The notes: generated from the letters alone by a model not told the origin. DNA of 64,000 nt from Desmonostoc muscorum LEGE 12446 (GCF_015207005.2 NZ_JADEXS020000001.1:1116001-1180000), one strand, 5' to 3'. Counted from the first letter of the stretch, positions 1 through 11,600 are shown. Made by a program: numbers and translations.

Positions 1-542
1 TTGAACACCTTGGCAGGATTAACGTTAAATTCAACAGTACCCGTTTCTGGATTAGTCTTAGCTACTAACTGAGTTCCATCCACAAACTTAATAGCTAGAG
101 GTTCCGTCAATTCTTGGGCATCTGCAATACTACTTACCTTGCTGCCAATCGGTAGGTAAACACCATCACAATCCCACTCATTTTCTGTAATTTGACCATT
201 TCCCAAAAAGTAGAGGGTATTTCCTTGGGAAGCTTTTTTAGGTTTATGAGCGTAGATTGCTAGAGTTTTTCCAGTTTCATTGCGGCATTGTGCCCAGTTT
301 TGTGCTGTCTCTAAAATGTACTTTTGCAGCTTGAACTCACCCAATTCTTGCTGAATTTCCTCTGGTGTATATTCAGATTGATCGGGCGTCTTTTGAAGCT
401 GTAAGAGATTATTAATCCCTTGAGTTACCTCGATATAGTCAGGACTAGTAGTTAGGTTGGGTCTGTCAGCCCAAGAAGGTTGGGCAATTATCAAATTAAC
501 TAAAAGTACTAAAGCAACTAGAGCAGTTTTGAAAAGTTTCAC
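1..542 (-). CDS. Exported protein of unknown function, 3' end beyond the window
   Basis: The minus strand is open from a start near 542 to the window edge, so only the N-terminal 180 or so residues are visible. The protein starts VKLFKTALVALVLLVN and ends its hydrophobic stretch at QPSWA, a convincing Sec signal peptide with an AxA-like cleavage site. The mature part is polar with two cysteines (in WAQCRN and WDCDGVY) that could pair in the periplasm. An in-frame ATG lies at 548, but AGGAG at 550-554 would be only one base from it, whereas it is about seven bases from the GTG at 542, so GTG is preferred. I do not recognise the family. Confidence 0.7.
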   Translation of the reverse strand, partial: MKLFKTALVALVLLVNLIIAQPSWADRPNLTTSPDYIEVTQGINNLLQLQKTPDQSEYTPEEIQQELGEFKLQKYILETAQNWAQCRNETGKTLAIYAHKPKKASQGNTLYFLGNGQITENEWDCDGVYLPIGSKVSSIADAQELTEPLAIKFVDGTQLVAKTNPETGTVEFNVNPAKVF

Positions 543-666
543 GATCATTCTCCTTTTGAAGATTAGAAAATATTTTCAATATTGAAAATTTTACTAGATG
601 AGACTGTTTATTTTAATAGATTTTTGTAGCTTTGTTGGCAAACAGTCTCGCAAATATTTAGTCAAA

Positions 667-1377
667 TTACCCACGAATTTCAACGCTTGACGATGTTGCT
701 ACCTGCCCATTCATGGTATACAGTTTGACAAGTCCCGCTAAACACAAGCAGCTAGCCGTCAAGGCAATTGGAGTTAGTGAAGCGCCGTCTAGGATAATAA
801 ACACACCTAAACCAATCAAAACGAAGGGAACAAAACCGTTGCCATAGCGAGTTAGCAGATTAGATATTGCAGGCTGGCACGTCAGCTTGTACGTCACGTA
901 GCACCAAACGCCGACTAGTAACAAGAAGACTGCAATGATTACCAGCAAACTAGAAAGGGTACTATTCGCAAACAAGGGCATATAGATACTCACATTATCA
1001 CTGCCGTTGGCGATGGTAATAGCCGCCACACTATAAGCTTGGGGAGATAGAAAACTAATCAAGGAAGAAGAAGTAGACAACTCCGGCTGCGTCTGAGAAT
1101 CGCTTTCTTTGTTCAACAGACGATTTAATCCGACGGTGATGGGTACTAAACCTAAAAGACCAATCAAATGGGGTGGCAAAACCAAACCCCCCAGAAAACC
1201 AACCAAACTGGCAATCACCAGAGTACAAAAACCTAGATACTGACCAATCACGATGTGTCGATGACGGAAAGTTGCATTTACCTGAGAGAATAACAGCGTC
1301 AAGATGACTAAATCATCGAGGTTTGTAGCTGTAAAAGCTGCGATTCCGGTCGAAAATGCGGTGACGAATTCGTTCAT
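667..1377 (-). CDS. CadD-family membrane transporter (cadmium resistance type)
   Basis: A 236-residue integral membrane protein with about five or six hydrophobic segments. The N-terminal segment contains ATNLDDLVILTLLFSQ, and a second acidic segment GSDNVSIYMPLF lies near residue 125; paired Asp-containing transmembrane motifs of this sort are typical of the CadD/LysE-like fold (Pfam Cad). Length fits the family. In Gram-positive bacteria CadD exports or sequesters cadmium; the cyanobacterial homologues are mostly uncharacterised, so substrate is inferred only. It stands alone: the exported gene downstream is 124 bases away and the upstream gene 323 bases away. The ATG at 1377 is preceded by a GGAGAG-type ribosome binding site (reading minus strand). 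Confidence 0.75.
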   Translation of the reverse strand: MNEFVTAFSTGIAAFTATNLDDLVILTLLFSQVNATFRHRHIVIGQYLGFCTLVIASLVGFLGGLVLPPHLIGLLGLVPITVGLNRLLNKESDSQTQPELSTSSSLISFLSPQAYSVAAITIANGSDNVSIYMPLFANSTLSSLLVIIAVFLLLVGVWCYVTYKLTCQPAISNLLTRYGNGFVPFVLIGLGVFIILDGASLTPIALTASCLCLAGLVKLYTMNGQVATSSSVEIRG

Positions 1378-1700
1378 TTCTATCTCTCCTCAATCTTCGT
1401 GCTGGCTTGTCTAGGCTAGCGTTAGTTGATATCTGCAAATGTTTAGAAAACTGCTACTTAATCAAGCGTGGAGGCATAGCATCTCCAATTCAATTTGTAG
1501 GGTCTGCCCGCTTTGGATTAAGTACAACTTGGTAGGAACCTGCTTAGTGAAAGCAAATATTCTTTTTGTTGCAAATCCTGAAATAACTTTTCTGATTAAG
1601 AGTGAGAGAGTCTAGGTTTTAACCTTCAAATGTATAGAGTAAAGTAGCATTTAGACTCTCTTGGTATTGGGTTGGTCAAAAAAGTATTCGTGATTCATTA
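1378..1700. other. Intergenic region without a gene
   Basis: This 323-base gap separates two minus-strand genes. I see no open frame with coding character, no tRNA and no clear terminator hairpin. It should hold the promoter of the CadD-like gene. Confidence 0.5.
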
Positions 1701-2369
1701 TTATTGACGAATCATCTTTTCAACAACTTTGTTATTTTCCCCAAGTTGTTGTTCAGTAACGAAGGTTTTATTAGTGGATGTTTCTTTAGCAAATTTGGCA
1801 TTACTTTGGGTGTGGAGTCCTGGTAATACACCTAATTTAAGTTTTTTTGTTTGTTTAGAAGTAGGCACTAAAGTTACTTTAAGTTCGCTGATAACTCGCT
1901 GTTGCTCTTTGATTATTTGAGTTAGTTCGTTGAGTTGTTGAGTATGTATATCATCCAATTTTTCATGGAGCAGTTCAATATTTTGTCCGGCTCTCAAGTT
2001 CACTTTGTGGTCAATTTCAGCGTTTTTGCGATCGGTATCAGACTGGCGATTTTGACTCATTAAAACGATGGGCGCTGTGTAAGCTGAGGCAAACGAAAAT
2101 ACTAAGTTCAGCATCATGAATGGTGAATCATCCCAGTGGGGAACCCCAGGCATTAAGTTGATACCAACCCATCCCGCCAAAATGGTGCTTTGCCCAATAA
2201 GAAATCCCCAAGAACCCACTTGCGTTGCAAATTTATCGGCAAGGCGTTGTCCGAAAGTCAGTTCTTCACTGGAAGTGTTTTGTGATGCTGACTGCATCTC
2301 GACAATTTGGGGCTTTTGAGCTACTTTTGCATCAACTTTGTTGGACGATAGTGTTTTTGATGTATTCAT
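1701..2369 (-). CDS. DUF1003-family membrane protein
   Basis: The 222-residue product has a core FGQRLADKFATQVGSWGFLI followed by two hydrophobic segments (about residues 50-75 and 85-105) and the motif LMSQNRQSDTDRKNAEIDHKVN. This is the layout of DUF1003: two membrane helices followed by a conserved SQNRQ...DR...DY/H block and a coiled coil (about residues 125-165). The N-terminal 30 and C-terminal 55 residues are polar and Lys/Thr-rich, probably disordered. Function of the family is unknown. The gene is monocistronic as far as can be seen. Confidence 0.8.
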   Translation of the reverse strand: MNTSKTLSSNKVDAKVAQKPQIVEMQSASQNTSSEELTFGQRLADKFATQVGSWGFLIGQSTILAGWVGINLMPGVPHWDDSPFMMLNLVFSFASAYTAPIVLMSQNRQSDTDRKNAEIDHKVNLRAGQNIELLHEKLDDIHTQQLNELTQIIKEQQRVISELKVTLVPTSKQTKKLKLGVLPGLHTQSNAKFAKETSTNKTFVTEQQLGENNKVVEKMIRQ

Positions 2370-2635
2370 GTTGCACCTCTTGGCGTCATTTCTGTCTGTG
2401 TTTATCCTGATGACTTCAATGTACGCTGCTTAAACGATAGGAGCAAATATTGTTTTTTTTCAAAACGATAAATAAAATTGATTACTTTGAATAAACTACC
2501 CTAAGATAGATCCCTAAAGCCGCAGAATGTCTATGCTAGCCCAGCACAAACATTCATCTAAAATGCTTAGATAGTTGACCCTATCAAGGAATGGGGTATG
2601 GAAGTGGGGAAATCCAGAGGATTGAACAGTTTACC

Positions 2636-3298
2636 CTAAGACTTGGTTTCCTGAGTCTGTGCGTCGATAATTACACTCCAGTCATCGTTTGTGACAGCTG
2701 CTTCGAGTTGACGCCGGCGTTCGGTTTCACTAGCATCTGTTGTCTGTGAGTCTTTAGAGAGGGTTGTGTCAGCCATTGCTTTCCGCAGTTTTAGCTTTTT
2801 CTCTTCATAGGCTTGGCGTTCAACCTCTGACATTACCGCTTTAGCAGCTTCGCCGACTGTACTAGCCCACATTCCGCGATCAGTTGCATTACCAGGTGGT
2901 GTGCTTTCGAGTTCTGCTATCCATGCATCTCGTAAATCTTCCATTTCTTGACGTTTCGGAAATTTAAATGCTTGCACGCGTACAAAAGCACACTTTTGTT
3001 CACCATTTTGGGTGATATGACCGTTTAGGGAAAGCAACACATTTCGAGAATAGCCAATGTACTGCGTGCGGCGTTCTGCGTCTAATACTGCGTAAACACC
3101 AGCAATTTTCGCGTTCTCAGCAGCTGCACACCAAGCTTCAACGGACGTAATTTCAGTGCTATTGTTTATCAATTCAGGAGTTATACTCACCTGAGTAGTG
3201 GCGTGTTCATCATCGGAACTATACAAAAAGTCATGCAGTCCACGATGATTTGTGGGGACATTTTGATGTTCAATTGGCTGATTGTGTTGAGTTTCCAT
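2636..3298 (-). CDS. GIY-YIG superfamily protein
   Basis: The 220-residue protein contains AGVYAVLDAERRTQYIGYSRNVLLSL around residues 65-95, matching the GIY...YIG core (here GVY and YIG) of the GIY-YIG nuclease fold, followed by an Arg-containing helix and a conserved acidic stretch. The second half (residues 150-220) is charged and helical, with low complexity at the end. Cyanobacteria carry a conserved family of such proteins with no assigned substrate. Whether it cleaves DNA is not shown by the sequence. It is transcribed away from the ABC permease gene that starts 133 bases beyond its start codon. Confidence 0.75.
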   Translation of the reverse strand: METQHNQPIEHQNVPTNHRGLHDFLYSSDDEHATTQVSITPELINNSTEITSVEAWCAAAENAKIAGVYAVLDAERRTQYIGYSRNVLLSLNGHITQNGEQKCAFVRVQAFKFPKRQEMEDLRDAWIAELESTPPGNATDRGMWASTVGEAAKAVMSEVERQAYEEKKLKLRKAMADTTLSKDSQTTDASETERRRQLEAAVTNDDWSVIIDAQTQETKS

Positions 3299-3431
3299 TG
3301 CAGTTTATTTCAGAATTATTGATTGACAAGCAAATATATGCCCTTAAAATATTGAAGCTTAAATCTACTCACATCCCCAAATTCTTTTTCTTAAAGATTC
3401 TGACAAAGCGAAAACAACTATTAGACCTGAT

Positions 3432-4361
3432 ATGAATCAATTTACACCTAAGAATTGGATATTTATCAAACAGCGACTGACTCCTTATTTATTTTTACTG
3501 CCCGCCTTGGTTCTTTTGTGGTTAACTGTCTTTTGGCCTGCACTGCAAGCGTTTTACCTCAGCTTTACTAGCTACGAAGATATCGCCCAACCGCCGCAAT
3601 GGATAGGTTTTGCCAACTTTTTCAAGCTTTGGAAAGATGCAGTTTTTTGGAAAACCCTGGAAAACACTTTTTTATATCTTGTGGGTGTAGTACCAATTTT
3701 GGTAATTGCTCCCTTGGGGCTAGCAATTTTGGTAAATCAAAAACTGCGGGGGATGAATTGGTTTAGATCTGCATACTACACACCAGTAGTGATTTCAATG
3801 GTAGTTGCGGGGATAGCTTGGAAATGGTTGTATGCAGAAAATGGATTACTCAACCAGTTATTTAAAGCTTTGGGCATTATTTCAGAAGGTATTCCTTGGC
3901 TAACTAGCCCAGCTAAAATTTTTGGCATTGTACCAATCTCTCTTGCCAGCGTCATGGCTGTCACAGTTTGGAAAGGGCTAGGCTACTACATGGTGATTTA
4001 TTTAGCAGGATTACAATCAATTCCTGGTGATGTGTACGAAGCCGCAGCAATTGATGGCTCTGATGGTATTAGGAAACATTGGGACATTACCATACCTTTG
4101 ATGAAGCCGTATCTAGCTTTGGTAGCTGTAATTTCAGCGATTTCTGCTACCAAAGTCTTTGAAGAAGTCTACATCATGACTCAAGGAGGTCCACTCAATA
4201 GCTCGAAAACAATTGTTTACTATCTGTATGAACAAGCATTCAATAATTTGGAAATTAGCTATGCTTGCACAATTGGACTCGTGCTATTTTTGATAATTTT
4301 AGGGCTATCAATTTTGCGATTAGCAGTCAGTCAGCAGGGTAGTGATAATATCACAATCTAA
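3432..4361 (+). CDS. Sugar-type ABC transporter permease (MalF/UgpA family)
   Basis: A 309-residue inner-membrane permease with six transmembrane segments. The N-terminal LTPYLFLLPALVLLWLTVFW and the cytoplasmic EAA loop EAAAIDGSDGIRKHWDITIP (around residue 205), which docks onto the ATPase, are diagnostic for the binding-protein-dependent carbohydrate permeases. The C-terminal MTQGGPLNSSKTIVYYLYE is the usual MalF-type ending. No second permease, binding protein or ATPase is encoded nearby, so it must assemble with partners encoded elsewhere. The substrate cannot be read from the sequence. The start ATG at 3432 lies 133 bases from the divergent GIY-YIG gene. Confidence 0.85.
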   Translation: MNQFTPKNWIFIKQRLTPYLFLLPALVLLWLTVFWPALQAFYLSFTSYEDIAQPPQWIGFANFFKLWKDAVFWKTLENTFLYLVGVVPILVIAPLGLAILVNQKLRGMNWFRSAYYTPVVISMVVAGIAWKWLYAENGLLNQLFKALGIISEGIPWLTSPAKIFGIVPISLASVMAVTVWKGLGYYMVIYLAGLQSIPGDVYEAAAIDGSDGIRKHWDITIPLMKPYLALVAVISAISATKVFEEVYIMTQGGPLNSSKTIVYYLYEQAFNNLEISYACTIGLVLFLIILGLSILRLAVSQQGSDNITI

Positions 4362-4430
4362 TAATTAAATGTAAAAAAATTATCCCCTATCAGTCACGAT
4401 AATCTGAAAATATTCAAATATTCCGAGTAC

Positions 4431-5219
4431 ATGAAAACAGACACGATTTTTTACACCTTATTCCAAACTCTTCCAGGTGTCTTATTTGAACTTTTGGAAC
4501 AATCCCAAGCCCTAGCATCGCACTACCAATTTACCTCAGTAGAAATCAAAGAACTAGCACGTCGTATCGATGGTTTATTCTTACCCAAACCTGAGTTTCC
4601 AGAAGACACAATCTATTTTGTTGAGGTACAGTTTCAGCGCGATGATGATATTTACTGGCGAATAATCACAGAAACTTTCCTGTATATAAATCAATATAAA
4701 CCTCAACGTCGTTGGCAAGCTGTATTACTTTTTGCTCAACGCAGTCTCGACCCAGGTGTACCATTCATTTATCAAACATCATTAGCTGAAGAGCAAATTC
4801 GTATAATTTATTTAGATGAGTTAGATGATGTACCATCATCTTCGATTGGGCTAGGGGTGATTAAATTAGTAGTTGCAGCAGAAGATAAAGCCGTACAGCA
4901 AGCAAAAAAATTGATAAATCAAGTACAACAAACGGATGAAGCTAACCGTAGCAATCTCTTAGAATTAGTGGAGAGAATGCTGATCTATAAATTTGTAAAC
5001 AAAAGTCAGCAGGAGTTAGAAGCAATGTTTGGATTAACCGACTGGAGACAAACTAAATTTTACCAGGAAGTAAAGGAAGAAACAAAGCTGGAGACTATAC
5101 CCCGTCTACTTAACTTTGGTTTAAGTATAGAGCAAATCGCCGAGGCATTAGAATTGGATGTTGAACAGATACGACAAGCTATTGAGAAGCAAGGAGAAGA
5201 GGGAACAGGAAGTAAATAA
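4431..5219 (+). CDS. DUF2887 / Rpn-like PD-(D/E)XK family protein
   Basis: The 262-residue protein begins MKTDTIFYTLFQTLPGVLFELL and includes RRIDGLFLPK and IYFVEVQFQRDDDIYWRI, the pattern of cyanobacterial DUF2887 proteins. The D...EVQ arrangement (about residues 50-70) fits a PD-(D/E)XK nuclease core. The C-terminal 60 residues carry a helix-turn-helix-like segment (LLNFGLSIEQIAEALELDVEQIRQ). Related Rpn proteins are described as recombination-promoting nucleases; activity here is inferred. Members of this family occur in many copies per genome in Nostoc. Confidence 0.8.
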   Translation: MKTDTIFYTLFQTLPGVLFELLEQSQALASHYQFTSVEIKELARRIDGLFLPKPEFPEDTIYFVEVQFQRDDDIYWRIITETFLYINQYKPQRRWQAVLLFAQRSLDPGVPFIYQTSLAEEQIRIIYLDELDDVPSSSIGLGVIKLVVAAEDKAVQQAKKLINQVQQTDEANRSNLLELVERMLIYKFVNKSQQELEAMFGLTDWRQTKFYQEVKEETKLETIPRLLNFGLSIEQIAEALELDVEQIRQAIEKQGEEGTGSK

Positions 5220-5374
5220 TACTAGTTTGTATTTTGCGAAAAGTTTGAGCTGAAGTTTTCCCTTATAACAGCTTTTCAAGACAGATTTTGCATTGTGAAA
5301 TAGTCAGTAGATAAGCTTTTTAGCTATCTATATGTCGCAATCATTTTTCAAATTGGTATAAATTTTGGATAAGA

Positions 5375-5441
5375 AAGACGCGATAAATCGGCGTCTCTAC
5401 AATAATCAATGCTTCGTAGAGACGGCGATTTATTGCGTCTC
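5375..5441. repeat. Palindromic small repeat (hairpin)
   Basis: Two arms of about 25 bases face each other: 5376-5400 and 5416-5440, each carrying GCGTCTCTAC or its complement and the ATAAATCG core. The arms match with two or three differences and the loop is 15 bases. Copies of this gagacg...cgtctc palindrome are common between cyanobacterial genes. It lies downstream of the DUF2887 gene; I see no U-tract that would make it a strong terminator. Confidence 0.65.
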
Positions 5442-5475
5442 TTCCCTTAACCGAAAAGTATTGAAGGTAAAGCGA

Positions 5476-5582
5476 TATAGCGGTTACCATTCAGATGCGG
5501 TACGAGACTATATCACAAGGTGTAGGGGCACGGCAGTGCCGTGCCCCTACGGATATACCTCACGTAAACGAGAACCGCTATA
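5476..5582. repeat. MITE-like element, copy 1 (TATAGCGGTT ends)
   Basis: A 107-base unit begins TATAGCGGTT and ends AACCGCTATA, so it has perfect 10-base terminal inverted repeats. In its centre lies a 29-base perfect palindrome at 5522-5550 (GTAGGGGCAC... with GTGCCCCTAC). A diverged second copy with the same order of blocks (AGATGCGGTAC, CAAGGTGT, CTACCTCACG) is at 28045-28152. No protein is encoded. The outer TA dinucleotides suggest TA-type target duplication. Confidence 0.7.
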
Positions 5583-5634
5583 CCTATGGTGGGCTGTGCC
5601 TGTACACTTTACAGCACCTTGAATTCTTTTTTCT

Positions 5635-8600
5635 TTAAAACCGTGTTTGATACTCCACTACAGCACGACTATCATCAGTTAAATTAGTAGAAGCGCGTAC
5701 ACGAAATTCATCGTTGATGCGGTAATTAACACCCCATTGAAAGGGGTCATTTGTTGTTAAAATTTTGATGCTAGAAATGGATATTTTAGAAGTAATATCA
5801 ACTCCGGCTTCTGCTGCTAATTCCAAAGTTGAACTACTTCTTCCTGCTTCGGGATTCTCAGAAATAATGGTAGGAAATATCCGCAGTTCACTTAAGCCAA
5901 AGGTACTACCAATCTGGTTAAAAGCTGACTGAAAATTGTTGAACACAGCTGAACCTGCGATGTTAATCAGACCCAAAGTACTGTCACCACGTCCTTGGGT
6001 GTCTACAAATCCACCTCCTAAAAGAGCAACAATTTCGGTTTGACTACGTGACGGACTGCTTGTTAGTTCTAAATTTTCATTTAGTTTGCTGGCGAGACCG
6101 TTAATAGTAGCTTCGACTCGAACACTCTCTAAGGCTGATAAACCTGTGGTATTTATTCGGGTGAAATCATTACTTTGAGTTACGTCTAGTACCTTAGCAA
6201 ATAACCGAATATCCAGGTTAGGGTCGCGGGGTTGGGAGGGACTAAAAGTTGCAGTGTGTTTGTAGCCACGAGCAAGGTTAAATTGGGTAGTAAATAAATT
6301 TACGCCACCTTTTTCTAATCGGATAGTACCATCTGGTATTGGCTGATTAATTGAGCCGTTGACTATGAGACTACCAGTTGCACGGAAGCTGAGAATAGGT
6401 GGACGGGTAATTTGGACGTTTTTACCTAGTTCTAAATCTAGATTATTAAATCTGGCGATGCCTAACGGCGAGGCTTGAGCCAAGGCATTTCCCATGCCAT
6501 TGCCAATTTCCGATTGATTCTGCTTATTGGCTTTTGTAGATGATAAGCCAAGACCATCATCATTTGCAGATGTAGCGGTGTCGGTAGATTCTGCCAGCAA
6601 TACCTGACCGTCAAACAAGTCTATCCTACCGCCAATTAGTGGGTTGAGGGCAGAACCAGTAATCTGCAAATTACCGCTAGCGCCTCCTTGGTAAAGTCCT
6701 TTGAGATTCAATGCTAGCTGTTCGAGATTAATGGTCAAAGGATTGTTGATGGTCACTTTCTCATTGTTAAAGATGGGAATTTCTCCAGCAGCTTCTACTT
6801 TCCCTCGGCTAAATCTACCCTGAAGATTTTCTACTAAGATGCGGTCAAAGTTAAACAACACTTTGCCTGTAACACGTCTAAGTTTACCCGGTAAAGCTTG
6901 GGCTGAAAAAGTAGCATTGTTAACAGTGGCAATTCCATCTACCTCTGGTTGTTTCAATGTTCCACGCACCTTCAGGTCTACTTGTCCTTCGCCTTTCTCA
7001 AATACCACTTGATTAGTCAATGCGTTTAACAGTCCCAAGCCCTCGTTTTCTAACTTCATATCCAAACTGATTTGCTCGCTGTCTGGTGCAACTGTTGCAA
7101 AAGGCAATTTATAAGGTATGCTGCCAGTAATATCCACAGGTTGAGGACCGGCAACTGCTACAGTACTACCAAAGTTTAAGCGTCCGTTGGCATAGCTGAA
7201 GCTTGCCGTTGCTGACTGTATTGGGTTCTGATTTAGTGTTCCTTCTGTGATTTGCAATTCCCCTCTCGCTTGGGGATTACCAATGCTGCCTGCTAAAGCT
7301 GCTGTAGCGTCAACATTACCTGTAATGCCAACTGGTAGTTTGACAAAATTATTCAATACTTGTATCGGAAAATTATTCACCCGCAACTGACCAGATTGTT
7401 CATTACCGCCAATGTTACCTGTGAAGGCAATCAACCTGTTCTGAGATTCGATTCGTAAAGGTCGCAAACTCAAAACACCGTTTTCAAAGTTGCCTTCGGC
7501 AATCAATTTTTCAGCAGTATAATAACGACTGCGTTCTTCCTTTTTACCCCAAGCAAAGTTTTCTCCATTCAAATTAAATTGCACTGCCAATCCATTAGCT
7601 GTATCTAGAGCCACTTGTCCGTTGAAAGTGCCTTTTAAATCAGCTAAATCCGGTATGGGAGTGGAATCAAGTCGCTGTTGTTCTTCTTCTGCTACCAAGG
7701 CTTCAATTTCAGAAAACCGCTGGAGTTGGGTCAATAACGGTTGATTTAGCCAGCCTTGGGAGTTGGTGGTGAGATCCGCTGCTGTGCCGTAGGTTGGGGC
7801 TGAACCACCTTGCAAATCTTGTAAATCAACTTGTGCTAGAGCGAGAACATCTTCAATTTTGCCCTGCTTGACATTGAGTTTAGCTTGTAATTGAGGCCCT
7901 TGAGCGGTTTGAGCAAAAGTCCCAACAGCAGCATAAATACTATTACCTTTGACAAATTCGCTACTGGTGAGTGTCGCTTTACCATTACCGTAACGGAATT
8001 GAGCAGCTATTCGATCGCCCTTTACACGTCCAATTTCCGGGTTGGCGATCGCTAAATTTCCGTTTGTTGCAAATGTCTGTTGATTAAAGACCAAATCTCC
8101 TGTTAACAACCCAGCTATTTTTCCAGTACCCAAGCGAGTAATTGCTGGCGGGGTCAAATTCAATATTTGTAAGGGGAAATTTGCAACTTTGAGTGTCCAA
8201 TCATTTCCTTTAACATTACCTGATGCCAAGGCTTGCTGCCATTGGACTAAAAAGGATTGCGGGCGATTATTGGCATCTAAATTGAAGGCCAGGCGATCGC
8301 TATTTCCTGCCAAGTTCAAATTCAACCCACGTCCCTGTGCTGAGTTGATATTTCCGGTTAACAGCGGTTCAAAAGCGATATCTTGAACAACAAAGTCTCG
8401 TAAATTAATTTGCCCGACTACATTTGGTAAGGGTAGCTTACCAGTGACTTGTCCATTAAAATCGACTCTCCCCGCCACCGCAACCTGATTAGGAAGATTG
8501 ATGGGTAACTGTTTTAAGTCGTAATTCTCAGCTTGGACGTTGAGATTTAAGGCAGTAATTTCCGGTATGCCTGGTTGTCTGGCATTGGCTAATATGTTAC

Positions 8601-11600
8601 CAGTAACTTTTAAACCGGGAGCAGTTGCTTGGTCAATGGTCAGCCTTTCACCATTCCAAGCGATCGCAGCTGTTAAAGGTTGTTCAAAGCCAGGGATACC
8701 TTGGGATAACTGCACCTGTCCAGCAGCACGCACATCGGCTAATTGAGACGAACCGAGTGTGCCGGCTAATTGCAACTTCCCAGCAAATTGACCCCGCAAT
8801 AGCTGATTTAACCGATTTAATTCTACACCGGAAGCGTCAACAATCCCTTGATAGCGACCATTGGCTACTTGAATATTAGAGGCTGCGATCGTTCCACCGG
8901 CAACATTGATTTGTCCCTGACCAACGGCTTGAATAGTTTGCGGTTGGAAGGACTCAACAGAACCCGCCACGTTGACTTGACCTGTTAACGTTCCCCGAAA
9001 CTGCGGTGGTACTGCTGCCAACTGCTGCAACGGTACGTTATTTGCTTGAATTTGTGCTTGGTATACACCATTACCCACTTGAATATTAGAAGCTGCGATC
9101 GCTCCACCGCCAACATTTATCAGTGCCTGACCGTTGGCTTGGATAGTTCGTGGATCAAAAGAATTAACTAATCCCGCGACGTTGAACTGACCAGTTAACG
9201 CACCTTGAAACTGTGGTGGCACTGCTGCCAACTGCCGCACAGGTACATTCTTTGCTTGGATTTGCGCCTGATATGCACCATTAACAAGTTGGAGATTAGA
9301 GGCTGTAATTGTTCCACGCCCAACATTTATCCGTCCTTGACCGCTGGCTTGGATGGCTTGGAGTTGGAAAGAATCGACAGAACCCGCCACATTCACTTCA
9401 CCAGTTAAGGCACCTTGGAACTGCTTTGGAACTGCTGCCAATTGCTGCACAGGTACATTCTTCGCCTGGACTTGTGCCTGATAGAAACCCTCAGCAAGTT
9501 GAATATTTTTCGCTGTAACCGTACCGCCGCCAATTGCAAGACGACCTTCACCAGTGCCACGAAGAGTTTTCAGGCTCAAATTATCTCTGTTACCTGCGAT
9601 TTGGAACGTACCCGCTAAAGGATTATTTAAAGCCGGGGGAGACTGTTTCAATATTTGTCCCAGGCGGACATTATTAGCTACAAGTCGAGCAGAGAAATTT
9701 TGGTCTTGGAGTTGGATATTAGAAACTGCAACTGTACCGCCGCCAATTTTCACTGCTGCACCTTCAGGGCGAATTGTGGCAATTGCAAATGGTGCTGTGC
9801 TGCCTGAGAGGATGAGACGACCATTGAATTGTGCCCCCGCCAAAGAGACATTTTGCAGTTGATTTGGATCTACAAAACGTTGCACCTGTACCCCGGAGGC
9901 AACAGCAACAGCTTGCCAACGTTCATTGGCGTAACTACCAGTTGCCCGGACTGTACCACCACCAACATTTAGAGCCACATTGCGGAAAGAGAGGGTGCGA
10001 TTGGGAGCGATCGCCACTTCGCCAGTTCCCGGATAAGTTCCGTTAGGGGCTTGAAATTGTACCACAGTTTGGACATTGGTGGCAGCGCCGAAGAGTTGGG
10101 CTGTAGCCGAGAGATTACCAATTTGGAAATTGGGCGTTGTTTCGTAAACTTTAGCGATCGCATCCCCTGGAACATTCTTCGCAGCGAAATTCAAATCCAG
10201 TCGCGGAGATTTACCAATTTTAATTGTGCCAGCGCCTGTAATTTGACCACCGACTTTGGCGAACCCTTGAATATCTTTGAGAGTAATTAAAGAAGAACTA
10301 GTAACAAGCTCAAATTTACTAGTAATACGATTAAAATCTAGTTTATCAATCCGGGCAGTTTGGATCGTGGTAACTTTGCCTGAGAGAATTGGCTGTTTAG
10401 TCGATCCAGTAATTTGTAAATCTGCTTGTACTTGTCCAGCGATCGGCACAGGTAATTTTACCTTGAGAGTCTCCTGGGCATTGGCCAAACTCACCGCATT
10501 TACACGCGCTGCCAACTTGAAGCCCGCTTGAGTGTCAATGATTCCCGTAGCCACCAGGGGAATTTTGCCATAGCTACTAGTAACATTATCTAACTGCAAT
10601 TGGGTTCCCTGGAAGCGGAGATTTCCTTGGGTATTGCTCAACAGTTGCGGCACTTTCGGCAATTCAACCGTCACCCCTTGCACAGCAGCACTGCCAAACA
10701 ATAAAGTCGGCTGTTCTGGTGTCAACCGAACCAACAAATCGCCATTGACTCGACCCGCTTGTAAATTCACTGGTAACTGAATTAGGCGAGTAATATCCGC
10801 AGCCAGGAAATCTTGTACTCGCAACTCAAAATTCCCTGCTAATACCTTGGAACGCGTCTCTCCCTGAATGGAAATACTACCACCATTGTCTGCTTGACCC
10901 CCGACTTCAAACCTGACCAACTGATTGTTTGCTAAAAGTTGGGCAGATCCGCTGAGTTGGGAAAATGATACGGGGGATGAGGGGGATGAGGGGGATGAGG
11001 GGGATGAGGGGGATGTTGCTTCCTTATCTCCCCCTACTCCCTCATCTCCCCCTACTCCCTCATCTCCCCCTGCTCCCTCATCTCTCCCATGCGGCATTAA
11101 CGCCAGCTTGGCATTGCGAAACCGCAGTTCGTCCAAATCAGTTTTAATGACGCCGGCTTCACCTGAGGACGCTATGGTAGTGGAAACCCAGCGCCCTTGG
11201 TCATCCTGTTCAATGTAAATATCTGGATTGATTAAGGTGACATCTAGCTTGAGGTGGCGGTTAAAAATTAACTGCAAGAGGTCAAAAGTTACTTCCACAG
11301 TTTCAACTGAGGCTCGATCTGGATCTGTGGGTGTTGCTGGGATAGCTGAAGCACCAAACTGCACTCCTGTCAATGAAAATTGTGTGACTTTTCCGAGTTG
11401 GACTGGACGGTTGAGTGTAGTGGTGAGACTTTGTTGTGCCAAGGGCGTTAACTCTTTTTGGACAAAAATCCACAACCGCCAAACACCACCGACAATTCCA
11501 ATCAGCAAAATTCCCCCCAAAGCAATGCCACCGCGACTCAACACCAGCAACCACAGACGCTTACGAATAGGGGAAGGGGAGTGATGCTCTTGATTGGGAG

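Noticed and set aside
5365..5622. 85-codon plus-strand frame after the DUF2887 gene
   Set aside because: It reads straight through two palindromic elements.
10925..11218. 97-codon plus-strand frame opposite the TamB gene
   Set aside because: It is a shadow of the repeat array (GDEGDEGD and SPPTPSS translations) and lies antisense to a clear gene.
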